Assembly: GCF_051233685.1 (NCBI RefSeq)
Contig: NZ_JBAMMY010000155.1
Location: forward strand, 42,158 to 106,157
DNA: 64,000 bases
Direction: 5' to 3'
Source of the DNA: RPRI01 sp051233685
Lineage (GTDB): Bacteria > Desulfobacterota > Desulfobacteria > Desulfobacterales > RPRI01
A program made the position numbers and the translations under genes. Positions 42,529 to 51,364 of this stretch are shown here, in pieces (position 1 is the stretch's first letter; every line of letters starts with the position of its first letter). Under the pieces are notes generated by a model. It had not been told where the DNA came from and ran no database searches. It saw only the letters and a list, made by a program, of their open reading frames with translations.

Positions 42529-43449
42529 ATGGATAAAAATAAAATCTTAACCTGGCCTCCTGCTGTAATGCTCATAGCATTTGTTTGCGCAATGCTTTGG
42601 GGCAGCGCTTTCCCCCTGCTAAAAATCGGGTTTTCAATTCTAAATATTGAGAATAATACAGGTGGAAAACTATTTTTTGCGGCATACCGGTTTCTATCAG
42701 CCGGGATTATACTTTTTCTGGTATTGCTTTTATGTAAAAAGCAATTGATACTGCCTGCCGGAAAGGATTATCTTACGCTTCTTTTACTGGGACTTCTTCA
42801 GACTACGATTCAATATTTTTTTTTCTACATAGGCATTTCAAACACCACAAGCATGAAAGCTTCGATAATAACAGGCTCAGGCTCTTTGTTTTTGGCTGTT
42901 TCCTCTCACCTATGGCTTAAAGACGACCGCTTAAGCCCGGTAAAAATAACCGGGCTTATCCTGGGTTTTATCGGCATTATCATAGTTAATTTCAATCATA
43001 AACAGTTTGGCCTTGATTTCCGTCTGTCAGGAGAAGGCTTTATAATTTTAACTTCTCTTTCTTCAATATCTGCCCTTTTTATTGTAAAAAAAATTTCACT
43101 CAGGATTTATCCGCCTCTTCTATCCGCCTATCAGCTTACAATGGGAGGTATTGTTCTTTTTGGTATTGCATGTCTGTTTGAAAAGCCCTCCGTGATAGAA
43201 TTTTCGACAGAGCTGGTACTTCTTCTCCTGTATCTGTCAGCAGCTACAGCAACGGCTTTTTCTCTTTGGTATATGTTGATTAAACATAATAAACTTACAA
43301 GTATTGCGGTATACAGATTTCTAATACCGGTTTGCGGGGCCTTCCTTTCGGCAGCAGTTTTGGATTCGGAATCCTTTACATGGCTTTCAATATTATCTCT
43401 TGCTCTTGTGTCCTATGGAATGATCACAACTTCAAGGGAGAAGCCGTAA
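42529..43449 (+). CDS. EamA/DMT-superfamily permease
   Basis: A 306-residue inner-membrane protein with about ten hydrophobic helices in two EamA-type repeats. The first repeat opens with VMLIAFVCAMLWGSAFPLLKIGF and includes AAYRFLSAGIILFLVLL; the second contains YQLTMGGIVLFGIACLF and SIAVYRFLIPVCGAFLSAAVLD. Such permeases usually export amino acids or other small metabolites. It is five bases after the HD gene stop. Substrate is unknown. Confidence 0.85.
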   Translation: MDKNKILTWPPAVMLIAFVCAMLWGSAFPLLKIGFSILNIENNTGGKLFFAAYRFLSAGIILFLVLLLCKKQLILPAGKDYLTLLLLGLLQTTIQYFFFYIGISNTTSMKASIITGSGSLFLAVSSHLWLKDDRLSPVKITGLILGFIGIIIVNFNHKQFGLDFRLSGEGFIILTSLSSISALFIVKKISLRIYPPLLSAYQLTMGGIVLFGIACLFEKPSVIEFSTELVLLLLYLSAATATAFSLWYMLIKHNKLTSIAVYRFLIPVCGAFLSAAVLDSESFTWLSILSLALVSYGMITTSREKP

Positions 43450-43610
43450 TAAAAGCAGAATTATATTATAAAAAATCCTGTTAATATTTTATCAGTACAA
43501 GAATCTATAAGAAGTAAAAAACATTATATTGAAAAATTATATAATTTAATATATTGTAAAATAAAATAATTATTCTTTAATATAATAACAAGGATTCATT
43601 TGCATACCAA

Positions 43611-44165
43611 ATGGAAGAGGCTCTGAAAGAAATAATCAGGGTAATGTACCAGCAATATAGCATGGATATTTCATGTTATGAAGAATCCTTTCTTGTTCAA
43701 TCTATTGATAAAAGACTTGTTGCAAACTCGATATCCGGCCACGAGAAGTATTCAGGGCGTTTAGCGGAAGATCATATGGAAGCGGAAGATTTATTCAACT
43801 CGCTTAAAATCTGTTACAGCGAGTTTTTCAGAGACCCGCTCACTTTTAATCTGCTTGAACAGATTGTCCTTCCAAATATAATAGAAGAAAAAATAAAATC
43901 CGGCTGTACAGAAATCCGTATCTGGTCTGTGGGTTGTTCAGCCGGGCAGGAAGCATATTCAGTTGCCATGCTGCTTGACGAGCTTATCGAAATGCGGTCT
44001 ATACCCCTTCACTTTCGAATCTTTGCTACCGATAATTCCGAAGCAGAAGTGTTATCGGTTAAAAATGGAACATACAATATAGTGGACCCCATGTCAAGAC
44101 TGATTTTCATAAAAATTAAGCTACCAAAGGTCTCTGATATTTTCTCCGGGTTATACTCAATTTGA
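43611..44165 (+). pseudogene. truncated CheR-type protein-glutamate methyltransferase
   Basis: CheR methylates receptor glutamates with S-adenosylmethionine. The N-terminal helical domain (SIDKRLVANSISGHEKYSGR) and the SAM site IWSVGCSAGQEAYSVAMLL are present, and FRIFATDNSEAEVLSVKNGTY fits the next strand. After that the sequence loses family character and stops at residue 184, where CheR proteins have about 270. The missing part carries the substrate-binding region, so it is probably inactive. No chemotaxis genes are near. The 145-base gap downstream holds no gene. Confidence 0.7.
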
Positions 44166-44310
44166 GACAATCGCTATACCAGGACAACTTAAAAGAGTTT
44201 TAAGAATTTTATTACTATAAGAGCCAGTAGAAAAATGAGATAAAATCTAAGAAAATAAAGAGCAATTTTTGCAGTTTTTGTCAGTTGCACTCGCGCCATC
44301 CCGGTTCTCC

Positions 44311-45603
44311 TTACAATTTAATGCGGGTTTCCACCCCTTTCATGATGTCGTTATATTGAATTATGCCAAGGATGTTATCATTACTGTCCACAACCGGTAT
44401 CATCCTGTAATGATATTTTGCAAAAAGTTCGGCCAGGTCTTCCTGTGTATCGTCTTCAGCGGTTACCACATGAGTTGCCATAATTTCATCAAGCGCAGTA
44501 TTATCGGCAGATAGAACCAATTCACGTAAATCGACTACTCCGGCAAGCTTTGTCCCGTTATCATCAACTACGTAAATATAAGAAATAACCTCGGGTTCCA
44601 TCCCGGACTGCCTGATTTTAGCCAAAGCTTCAGCTACGGTTGCTTTTTTCGGCATTGTTAAAAAGATACCCGACATCATGCCTTTTGCTGTTGATTCCCT
44701 TTCTGAAAGAATTGAGCTCACACGTTCGGCCTGTTCACTTGTAAGCAGTTTCATCATGTCTGAAACATGATCATGAGGAAGAACTGAAAAAAGCGCTGCA
44801 AGCTGGGGTATGGTCATCTCAGAAAATATATTACGGGCTCTTTCTTTGCGAAGGTTTGCAATAATCTGACGCTGGGTTCTCGGTTCAGCATCAGCTAAAG
44901 TTTCTGCCGCCTTTTCAGAGTTAAGGGCGGAAAAAAGAGCGCTTTTTTCTTCATTGCTGAGTTCTTCCAGTATATCGGCAAGATCCTCACTCGGAAGATT
45001 ATGTATCTGCTTGCGTGTTACAGATAGAGACACCTTGTCTGTTGAAACGGCATCTTCTACTGACAAAGGCTGGACATATTTCCATGAGATCAGATCATCT
45101 TTTACCCAGTGAAATTTTTCAAGTCCCCAACGGCGCAAAAAACCATTAAATGATATATCAACATGAACAAGGATCAATCTTTTTCTTGATTCTATCAGGT
45201 GCAGGTCATTTACCACTTCAACCCGCCGGTCATCCATGTCCACGATCGTTCGTCCCATCAGATGTTTGTCCAGAAGAATCCATCCCTGTTGATCGATAAA
45301 CGGGGGATATTTATCGCCCTCTTCAGGAGGCCCAACAAAAATGGCATCATCTTCTATCTTAAGAACTTTTGTCCATGGAATGAACATGGTCGGTTTTCCC
45401 CAGCCATGATAAATGTATATACCTACCGCTTCCGGATAAGATTCCGTTAAAGCAAACACCACATCGGTAAGTTTTCCTATTCGGTTTTTAATTTTTCCGA
45501 TACAGATCGGACGCTTTACAAGTTCCGAAAAATAGATGAGCCGGAAATTGCCTGTTCCCTGGGGCAGATCCGTCATTTTTATTTTTTGATTTTTTTCCGC
45601 CAT
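44311..45603 (-). CDS. PRC-barrel / MgtE N-terminal / CBS-pair regulatory protein
   Basis: A soluble 430-residue protein with no membrane segment. Residues about 25-110 and 110-170 form two PRC-barrel-like parts (ICIGKIKNRIGKLTDVVFAL; GRTIVDMDDRRVEVVNDLHL). Residues about 190-300 match the MgtE N-terminal domain (LPSEDLADILEELSNEEKSA, FSVLPHDHVSDMMKLLTSE), and the rest is a CBS pair (LAGVVDLRELVLS; YRMIPVVDSNDNILGIIQYN). In MgtE the N and CBS domains sense intracellular Mg2+ and gate the channel, but the membrane part is lacking here. The gene is 19 bases after the NRAMP-related transporter gene, so it likely senses Mg2+ or regulates that transporter. Confidence 0.88.
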   Translation of the reverse strand: MAEKNQKIKMTDLPQGTGNFRLIYFSELVKRPICIGKIKNRIGKLTDVVFALTESYPEAVGIYIYHGWGKPTMFIPWTKVLKIEDDAIFVGPPEEGDKYPPFIDQQGWILLDKHLMGRTIVDMDDRRVEVVNDLHLIESRKRLILVHVDISFNGFLRRWGLEKFHWVKDDLISWKYVQPLSVEDAVSTDKVSLSVTRKQIHNLPSEDLADILEELSNEEKSALFSALNSEKAAETLADAEPRTQRQIIANLRKERARNIFSEMTIPQLAALFSVLPHDHVSDMMKLLTSEQAERVSSILSERESTAKGMMSGIFLTMPKKATVAEALAKIRQSGMEPEVISYIYVVDDNGTKLAGVVDLRELVLSADNTALDEIMATHVVTAEDDTQEDLAELFAKYHYRMIPVVDSNDNILGIIQYNDIMKGVETRIKL

Positions 45604-45622
45604 TGTATGAACTCCCGGGTGC

Positions 45623-46930
45623 TCATTTAATAATGTTGGGAAAAAGCGTAGTTATACCCAGTAAAGATGACATAATAATAACAAAGATCACAATAGAACC
45701 GTTTATTATATTTTCCCAGCGCGTACTAACATAATCGCCCATGCGTGATTTATCGTTTAAAAGCAAGAGCAGAAAAATCAAAGATGCCGGTAACATTGTT
45801 ACTGCAACAACCTGTACGAACATGGTAATATGCACCAACGGCGCTCCGGGGATCAGAACAACTGCGCCTGAAGTTATGAGCATTCCCAGATAAACCACAT
45901 AAAACCAGGGCGCTTCCTTGACTTTCTTGTTCAGGGTGTGCGCCCATCCGAAAACCTCTCCTACTGCCCATGATGTTGACAGGGAAATACAAAGTGCGCC
46001 AAGAAATCCGGCATCAAAAAGTCCTATAGCAAAAAACTTACGGGCCAATTGACCCTGGCCGAAGGGAAGCAAAGGGACTATTGCTTCGGCGGTCTGTTTG
46101 GCATCTTCAATAATAATAGGTGGTTTGTGGTAATAGAAAACCGCAGCTGTAACAATAATAATAAAAACAGCTACAATACAGGTTAAAAGCGATCCTACAA
46201 GAGTTTCAAGCTTGCCAAACCTGATATCATGTATATCAAGGCCCTTATCGACTACTGCGCTTTGCTGGAAAAACAGCATCCAGGGAGCAATTGTAGTTCC
46301 TATGTTGGCAAGTATGATAAAAATCAAATCCGTGTTTATTGGCCCGATATCCGGACTGTAAAATCCTTTTAATACTTCGCTCCATAGCGGAGCATTCGGT
46401 GTTTCCATGGCCCAGAGCGCCGCGGGGATGTAAACGAGATTAAAGGCACAGAAGAAAAGAGTAAGCTTTTCAAATGTCCAGTATTTTCCCGAAAGGACAA
46501 TAGCAAAAAGTATTGCCGTAACAGCAATAATAGTAAAAAGCGGCGGTACGCCGAAAAGGCTCATAGCCGCTGTCATCCCGATATATTCCGTAACCAGAGT
46601 AAGCCAGTTTGTTATTGCAAGATCAACAAGAGAAAACCAACCCCAGAAAGGACCGAATCCGTCGAAGATAGCTTCGGCATGGCCACGTTTGGTTACTGCT
46701 CCCAGACGAACGGTCATTTCCTGAACAAAATAAGCCATCGGAAGGAGAAGAAGAAATATCCAAAGCAGAGAAAAGCCATATTTTGAGCCTGTTACGGCAT
46801 ATGTCGATATGCCGCCTGCATCATTGTCGGCAATCATAACGATAATGCCCGGCCCGAGCACGGACAAAAAAATAATAAAATTACGCCGTAAGCGATTCAG
46901 ATTGTGAATGCTTTTACTGATCCAGTACAT
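45623..46930 (-). CDS. NRAMP-related divalent metal transporter (probable NRMT-type, Mg2+)
   Basis: An 11-helix transporter of the NRAMP superfamily with 435 residues. In classic Mn2+/Fe2+ transporters helix 1 carries DPGN and helix 6 carries MPH; here helix 1 reads VMIADNDAGGIST and helix 6 reads GTTIAPWMLFFQQSAV, so the helix 6 methionine position is alanine. This pattern resembles the NRAMP-related magnesium transporter (NRMT) group. The next gene encodes an MgtE-like Mg2+ sensor, which strengthens that reading. Start ATG at 46930 is preceded by CCGGAGG about seven bases upstream. Confidence 0.85.
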   Translation of the reverse strand: MYWISKSIHNLNRLRRNFIIFLSVLGPGIIVMIADNDAGGISTYAVTGSKYGFSLLWIFLLLLPMAYFVQEMTVRLGAVTKRGHAEAIFDGFGPFWGWFSLVDLAITNWLTLVTEYIGMTAAMSLFGVPPLFTIIAVTAILFAIVLSGKYWTFEKLTLFFCAFNLVYIPAALWAMETPNAPLWSEVLKGFYSPDIGPINTDLIFIILANIGTTIAPWMLFFQQSAVVDKGLDIHDIRFGKLETLVGSLLTCIVAVFIIIVTAAVFYYHKPPIIIEDAKQTAEAIVPLLPFGQGQLARKFFAIGLFDAGFLGALCISLSTSWAVGEVFGWAHTLNKKVKEAPWFYVVYLGMLITSGAVVLIPGAPLVHITMFVQVVAVTMLPASLIFLLLLLNDKSRMGDYVSTRWENIINGSIVIFVIIMSSLLGITTLFPNIIK

Positions 46931-47606
46931 GAGAAGACAACCTCCGGATTTAATATTAATATCTTCTGAACAATATTACCGGTCAAAAGATTGGACAGTC
47001 GGTTCAATCTGCATGCTGGGGATAGAGGTGTGAAAAAAAATAGCTGCGGTTTCCGGTTGTTTTGCCCGGAAATCCACAAAAAAACCAGTTATGGATTAAA
47101 AGAAATTATTCCGGGATACATTTATTTATAGCCGTAGACCGTCGTCTATAGATGAGTTTTCCTCTATGACCAGGAGGTTCCATATTCTGTTATTTGCTCC
47201 GATTTAAAGTTTTTGCCAAAATGATTCTGGCGCGTTTATACATCAAAAAATATTCCAGTCAAGGATAAAAAAACGACAAATCCTCTTTTAACTTTCTTAA
47301 GTCAATTCTCAAATGGCGCTGTTTTCATTGATCCATAACATGTAATGATTTATTATAGTCAATTATATAACTTCGCCCTGACACGAACTGTTGGTTACCT
47401 GATGCCAACAATTATATAATCGAACGTGTTTTTTTGGATTCAGTCAATATTTTTTTCCAAATAAAGAATACAAATGGATAAAATTATGAAACAAGAAAAT
47501 GCTAAAAACAGATTCTTAAACTTTTGAATAAAAAGAAACTGAGTATCGTACGCACATGGGTATTTTTGGCTTTTATCAAAAAAATGGAAAATGAACAACC
47601 GAAGTA
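46931..47606. other. gene-free 676-bp stretch upstream of the NRAMP-related gene
   Basis: No open frame of note. On the minus strand it should hold the promoter and leader of the transporter operon. Small hairpins are visible: TAGAC/GTCTA at 47130-47155 and TGTTGG/CCAACA near 47390-47410. The word CAATTATATAA occurs twice about 50 bases apart. I searched by eye for the M-box (magnesium) and yybP-ykoY (manganese) riboswitch consensus elements and did not find them. Confidence 0.5.
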
Positions 47607-48512
47607 TTAGATTTTAATGTTTTGACGGTAAATACTATGCAAATTTTGGCTTATTCCTCTTTTTATCTTCAAAGCCTCTTCATAGACCTGTTTTTTTGAA
47701 AGACCGAATTTTTCAGCTTTTTGTTTTGCAAGAACAGGCAATGGAGTATTATGCTCACAAATACTTTCTGTAAGTTCTTTTATTAGAATATCGGGAGAGT
47801 AATTATCCTTTTCTTCATAGCCCGATATCAGCAGAGTAATCTCCCCTTTTAATCCGGGGCGCTGCTTTAAAGCATAAAGTATTTCAGTCTGTATTCCTCT
47901 TATGATTTCTTCGTGAAGCTTAGTCAGTTCACGGGTTAAAACACAATATCTTTCTCCCATCACATCAAGCGTTTCTTCAAGAAACCGTATTATTCTTTTT
48001 GGAGATTCGTAAAATATTAAAGTTCTTTTTTCCTTATCTATATCTTTTAATAAATCCAGGCGCTTTTGATTTTTTTTGGGACAAAACCCGATAAATATAA
48101 ATGAATCGGTTGGCAGGCCGGAAACACAAAGTGCTGTTATAGCAGCTGATACACCTGGTATCGGAACAATATTTACTTCCGCGGCTACAGCCTCTTTTAC
48201 CAGCCGGTAACCGGGATCAGATAACAGAGGTGTGCCGGCATTGGTTACAAGAGCAATAGATGCCCCGTTTTTTAGTCTGTCGATTAAATCTAAAGTTCGT
48301 TCCCGTTCGTTATGTTCATGATATGATATCAGGTTGGCTTTTATGCTGTGGAAGGATAAAAATCTTCCTGTATGACGTGTGTCTTCTGCTGCAATCAGAT
48401 CGACATCTTTTAAGACCTTTAGCGCTCTTAAGGTGATATCATCCCTGTTTCCTATAGGAGTTGCAACAATATAAAGAGTCCCCGGTATAACCGCCGATGC
48501 CGTATCATCCAT
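47607..48512 (-). CDS. rsmI: 16S rRNA (cytidine(1402)-2'-O)-methyltransferase
   Basis: RsmI adds a 2'-O-methyl group to C1402 in the ribosomal decoding centre. The protein shows the tetrapyrrole methylase fold: GTLYIVATPIGNRDDITLRAL, LIAAEDTRHTGRFLSF, ALVTNAGTPLLSDPGYRLV, and FIGFCPKKNQKR. The preferred start at 48512 gives MDDTASAV; the upstream start at 48530 would overlap yraN more. It is the last gene of the long translation-related block. About 301 residues, normal. Confidence 0.92.
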   Translation of the reverse strand: MDDTASAVIPGTLYIVATPIGNRDDITLRALKVLKDVDLIAAEDTRHTGRFLSFHSIKANLISYHEHNERERTLDLIDRLKNGASIALVTNAGTPLLSDPGYRLVKEAVAAEVNIVPIPGVSAAITALCVSGLPTDSFIFIGFCPKKNQKRLDLLKDIDKEKRTLIFYESPKRIIRFLEETLDVMGERYCVLTRELTKLHEEIIRGIQTEILYALKQRPGLKGEITLLISGYEEKDNYSPDILIKELTESICEHNTPLPVLAKQKAEKFGLSKKQVYEEALKIKRGISQNLHSIYRQNIKI

Positions 48513-48876
48513 AAGCAAGATCGAAAGCATTTTTTATTATTTCAATTTCAGGCTCTTTTTCTCCGGGACTTATTGAAACAACGTCAAATCTTGCTTTAAC
48601 GCCGCTCTGCTTTGTTTCTTTTAGAAAGTAAAGGGCCACCATGGAAATTTTTCTCATTTTTTTTGGAGTTATTGCGTATTTAGGACTTCCGAAATGGCCG
48701 GTGTTTCTGGATTTTACTTCAACAAATACCAAGGTGTTTTTTTCTTTTGCAATTATATCAATTTCACCCAGCTTTGTGCGATAATTCTGCTCAATTATTT
48801 TGTATCCATGTTTTTTAAGATACAAAACAGCAAGGGATTCGCCTTCTTTTCCGAAAAGTTGATCTTTTGACGGCAT
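48505..48876 (-). CDS. yraN: YraN-family (UPF0102) endonuclease-like protein
   Basis: A 123-residue protein of the UPF0102 group, which has a restriction-endonuclease-like fold and is usually adjacent to rsmI and rnhB. Conserved segments are GKEGESLAVLYLKKHGYKI, RTKLGEIDIIAKEKNTLVFVEVKSR, in which GEID and EVK form the probable metal site. It slightly overlaps rsmI. The exact role is unknown; a DNA or RNA repair-related function is assumed. Confidence 0.9.
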   Translation of the reverse strand: MPSKDQLFGKEGESLAVLYLKKHGYKIIEQNYRTKLGEIDIIAKEKNTLVFVEVKSRNTGHFGSPKYAITPKKMRKISMVALYFLKETKQSGVKARFDVVSISPGEKEPEIEIIKNAFDLAYG

Positions 48877-48924
48877 ATATTATTCCTTACGCATAAGCTC
48901 TTAAAGTTCCCGGCGATTGCACGA

Positions 48925-49569
48925 TTATGACACTAAAGGCTCACAGCACGAATCAGTTTGGCTTATAACTTCTTTAACCCCTTTAAAGCTTCGTCTGTGA
49001 ATAGGGCAACATCCTGATCTGCGGATTGCTTCTTTATGTTCTTTGGTTGGATATCCTTTGTGTTTTATGAATCCATATTCAGGATATTCGTAATGGTATC
49101 TCTCCATAAGCCTGTCCCTTGTGACCTTTGCAACAATTGATGCTGCGGCGACTGATAAACTCAAAGAATCACCATGTGGAATAGGTTGCTGTGAAAGGGT
49201 ATGCGGAATAGGAAATATTCCGTCAATAAGAAGATAATCGGATTCAGGAGAAAGGTTTTGAACCGCAATTGACATTGAAAGAAGTGATGCCCTGAGAATA
49301 TTTATACGCTCAATTTCTGCCGGATCAACTATTCCGATTCCTATTGAAACAGCACGTTCATAGATAATGTTATAAAGATAATCGCGCTTTTTGGGAGTTA
49401 ATTTTTTTGAGTCCGTAACACCTTCGATAGGATAAGAAAAGGGAAGTATCACTGCTGCGGAAACAACCGGGCCGGCAATGGGTCCTCTGCCGGCCTCATC
49501 TACGCCTGCTATTTTATTATAGCCTTTTTCAAAGGCACTTAACTCATATGCCCACAGGTTGTTTCCCAT
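48925..49569 (-). CDS. rnhB: ribonuclease HII
   Basis: RNase HII removes ribonucleotides and RNA from RNA-DNA hybrids. The first catalytic aspartate and glutamate lie in AGVDEAGRGPIAGPVVSAAV, followed by TDSKKLTPKKRD and the later SLSVAAASIVAKVTRDRLM, with the YPEYGFIKHKGYPTKEH signature. Size is normal (214 residues). It is 12 bases downstream of rplS in the same direction, as in many bacteria. Confidence 0.95.
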   Translation of the reverse strand: MGNNLWAYELSAFEKGYNKIAGVDEAGRGPIAGPVVSAAVILPFSYPIEGVTDSKKLTPKKRDYLYNIIYERAVSIGIGIVDPAEIERINILRASLLSMSIAVQNLSPESDYLLIDGIFPIPHTLSQQPIPHGDSLSLSVAAASIVAKVTRDRLMERYHYEYPEYGFIKHKGYPTKEHKEAIRRSGCCPIHRRSFKGVKEVISQTDSCCEPLVS

Positions 49570-49580
49570 GGCTTATCTTC

Positions 49581-49928
49581 TCAATTTACGCGGCGTTCTT
49601 TCAGCCTTGCAGCCTTGCCTCTGAGTTTTCGAAGGAAATATATTTTTGACTGCCTTACCCGGCCATGGCTCATAACTTCAATTCTGTCTATAACAGGCGA
49701 ATTAAGCTGGAATATACGTTCTACACCAACGCCATATGATACTTTTCTTACAGTAAAAGTCGAATTTTCAACTTTTCTGTGTCTGCCGATAATTACTCCC
49801 TCAAATACCTGAATACGTTCTTTTTCACCTTCTTTTATTTTAACATGGACTTTAACTGTATCTCCTGTCTTAAATGCCGGAAAATCAAGCCGCATGCTTT
49901 CAAGCGCCAACTGTTTTAATGGGTCCAT
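49581..49928 (-). CDS. rplS: ribosomal protein L19
   Basis: L19 lies at the 30S-50S interface. The start at 49928 (MDPLKQLALESMR) is chosen because AGGAG stands eight bases upstream; the longer frame to 50000 would add an unrelated extension. Diagnostic segments are GDTVKVHVKIKEGEKERIQV, FEGVIIGRHRKV, FTVRKVSYGVGVERIFQLNSP and VRQSKIYFLRKLRGKAARLKE. 115 residues, standard. Confidence 0.96.
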   Translation of the reverse strand: MDPLKQLALESMRLDFPAFKTGDTVKVHVKIKEGEKERIQVFEGVIIGRHRKVENSTFTVRKVSYGVGVERIFQLNSPVIDRIEVMSHGRVRQSKIYFLRKLRGKAARLKERRVN

Positions 49929-50043
49929 CGATAATCTCCTAACATAAAATATAATTTGTTTTCCCGACATCGTACAGAGAAAACCGTACAGAGAAAACAA
50001 GGATAGCTAATGACTTCTCTTCGTAATAAAAATCAGCCCTTTC

Positions 50044-50613
50044 TCAGCCGCAAATTAGTCTGTCCAAAACGATCGAACATGCCGACCTGACTGAAAGATG
50101 ATTATAGTCAGCATTTCCTTTTATTGGTTCAAGCTTATAATCAGCTGTTGAAATTATTTCCTCAGCAAGCCCCCATCCTGTTCCAAAAATAATAAGATAC
50201 GGGCTTTCATCTTTGAGCATTTCCTTAAACTTAAAAAAGCTGATATAATCCGTACTGTCTTTTGCACTTGTTACTACTGTTTTAGGATAACTTTTTTCCT
50301 TGAAACCAATTTCTTCCAAAACATCTTTAATCGAGTTCTTTATATATATCAGTTCAAGAGCCTCGCACCTTTTGGGATTGAGGACAGCCCCTGCTCCGCT
50401 TGTCCAGTGAGAAATAATTTGCTGAGCAAGTTCTTTCTGATCATCAAGCGGCGTAACTACATAAAAATTTTTAACTCCATATGTTTTTGCCGCCCTTGCC
50501 ATGTCATGCAGATCAAGGTTCGTTATCGCTGATGCTATAATATCACCGGATTTATTAATTACCGGATAATGTACCAGAGCCACGTAAAGATTGGGCTTGA
50601 ATAATATTTTCAA
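50044..50613 (-). CDS. SPOUT-class RNA methyltransferase (TM1570-like)
   Basis: A 189-residue protein of the Methyltrn_RNA_4 group, often encoded between trmD and rplS or fused to TrmD in delta-proteobacteria. It shows LYVALVHYPVINKSGDIIA, ITNLDLHDMARAAKTYGVK, YLIIFGTGWGLAEEIISTAD (SAM-binding knot) and YNHLSVRSACSIVLDRL. The RNA target is not known. Its start lies inside trmD: the only ATG before the family-conserved NLYVALVHYPV overlaps trmD by 59 bases, so expression probably depends on translational coupling. Normal length. Confidence 0.85.
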   Translation of the reverse strand: MKILFKPNLYVALVHYPVINKSGDIIASAITNLDLHDMARAAKTYGVKNFYVVTPLDDQKELAQQIISHWTSGAGAVLNPKRCEALELIYIKNSIKDVLEEIGFKEKSYPKTVVTSAKDSTDYISFFKFKEMLKDESPYLIIFGTGWGLAEEIISTADYKLEPIKGNADYNHLSVRSACSIVLDRLICG

Positions 50614-51343
50614 TATCGCGGCACCATTTTTTCAGTATTTCATTTTCCTGTTTCGTAAGAATTTTATTTTCTATAAGATCCGGTCTTTTTAAAAATGTGC
50701 GTATTAAAGAAGCCTCAAGTCTCCAGTTATCAATATCTTTATGGTTGCCGGAAAGCAACGCTTCAGGTACTTTTGATCCTTCAAATTCTCTTGGCCTTGT
50801 AAAATGGCAGTAATCAAGCAATTCGCCGGAGAATGAATCCTGTGAAGCCGAGTCGGGGCTGCCAAGTACTCCGGGTATCAGACGAGTTACAGCTTCCATA
50901 ATTACCATCGCGCCAAGCTCTCCGCCCATCAGCACATAATCACCCAAGGAAATTTCATCATCGACAAAATCACTGCATATACGTTCGTCTATACCCTCAT
51001 ACCTTCCGCAAACAAAATTAAGCCCATTTGATTCAGCTAATTCAACTGCTAACTTCTGGTTAAAAATACGCCCCTGGGGACTTAAGAGCACAGTCCTTGA
51101 ATCGGGATTGTTTTCTTTTGCCATCCGTATAGCATCTGCCAAAGGTTCGGGCTTCATAACCATTCCGCAACCGCCGCCAAAAGGCCTGTCATCAGTTGTC
51201 TTGTGCTTGTCTTTTGTAAAATCCCTTATGTTTATTGCAGAAGCAAAAATAAGGCTTTCATCAATCGCTTTTTTAATTATTCCATAAGACCAGAAGGAAT
51301 TAAACATTTCAGGAAATATTGTAAGAACTGTAAATTTCATCAT
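50555..51343 (-). CDS. trmD: tRNA (guanine(37)-N1)-methyltransferase
   Basis: TrmD methylates G37 next to the anticodon, preventing frameshifting. The SPOUT knot regions are present: RTVLLSPQGRIFNQKLAVEL, NFVCGRYEGIDERI, and ISLGDYVLMGGELGAMVIME followed by RLIPGVLG. The start MMKFTVLTIFPEMF is standard. Length 262 residues. It is part of the rpsP-khpA-rimM-trmD block and overlaps the downstream SPOUT methyltransferase by 59 bases. Confidence 0.96.
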   Translation of the reverse strand: MMKFTVLTIFPEMFNSFWSYGIIKKAIDESLIFASAINIRDFTKDKHKTTDDRPFGGGCGMVMKPEPLADAIRMAKENNPDSRTVLLSPQGRIFNQKLAVELAESNGLNFVCGRYEGIDERICSDFVDDEISLGDYVLMGGELGAMVIMEAVTRLIPGVLGSPDSASQDSFSGELLDYCHFTRPREFEGSKVPEALLSGNHKDIDNWRLEASLIRTFLKRPDLIENKILTKQENEILKKWCRDIENIIQAQSLRGSGTLSGN

Positions 51344-51364
51344 AAGTCCATTACAAGACGTTTG

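Noticed and set aside
46931..47606. M-box or manganese (yybP-ykoY) riboswitch upstream of the NRAMP-related gene.
   Set aside because: Neither consensus core could be found by eye on the relevant strand; a covariance search would be needed to decide.
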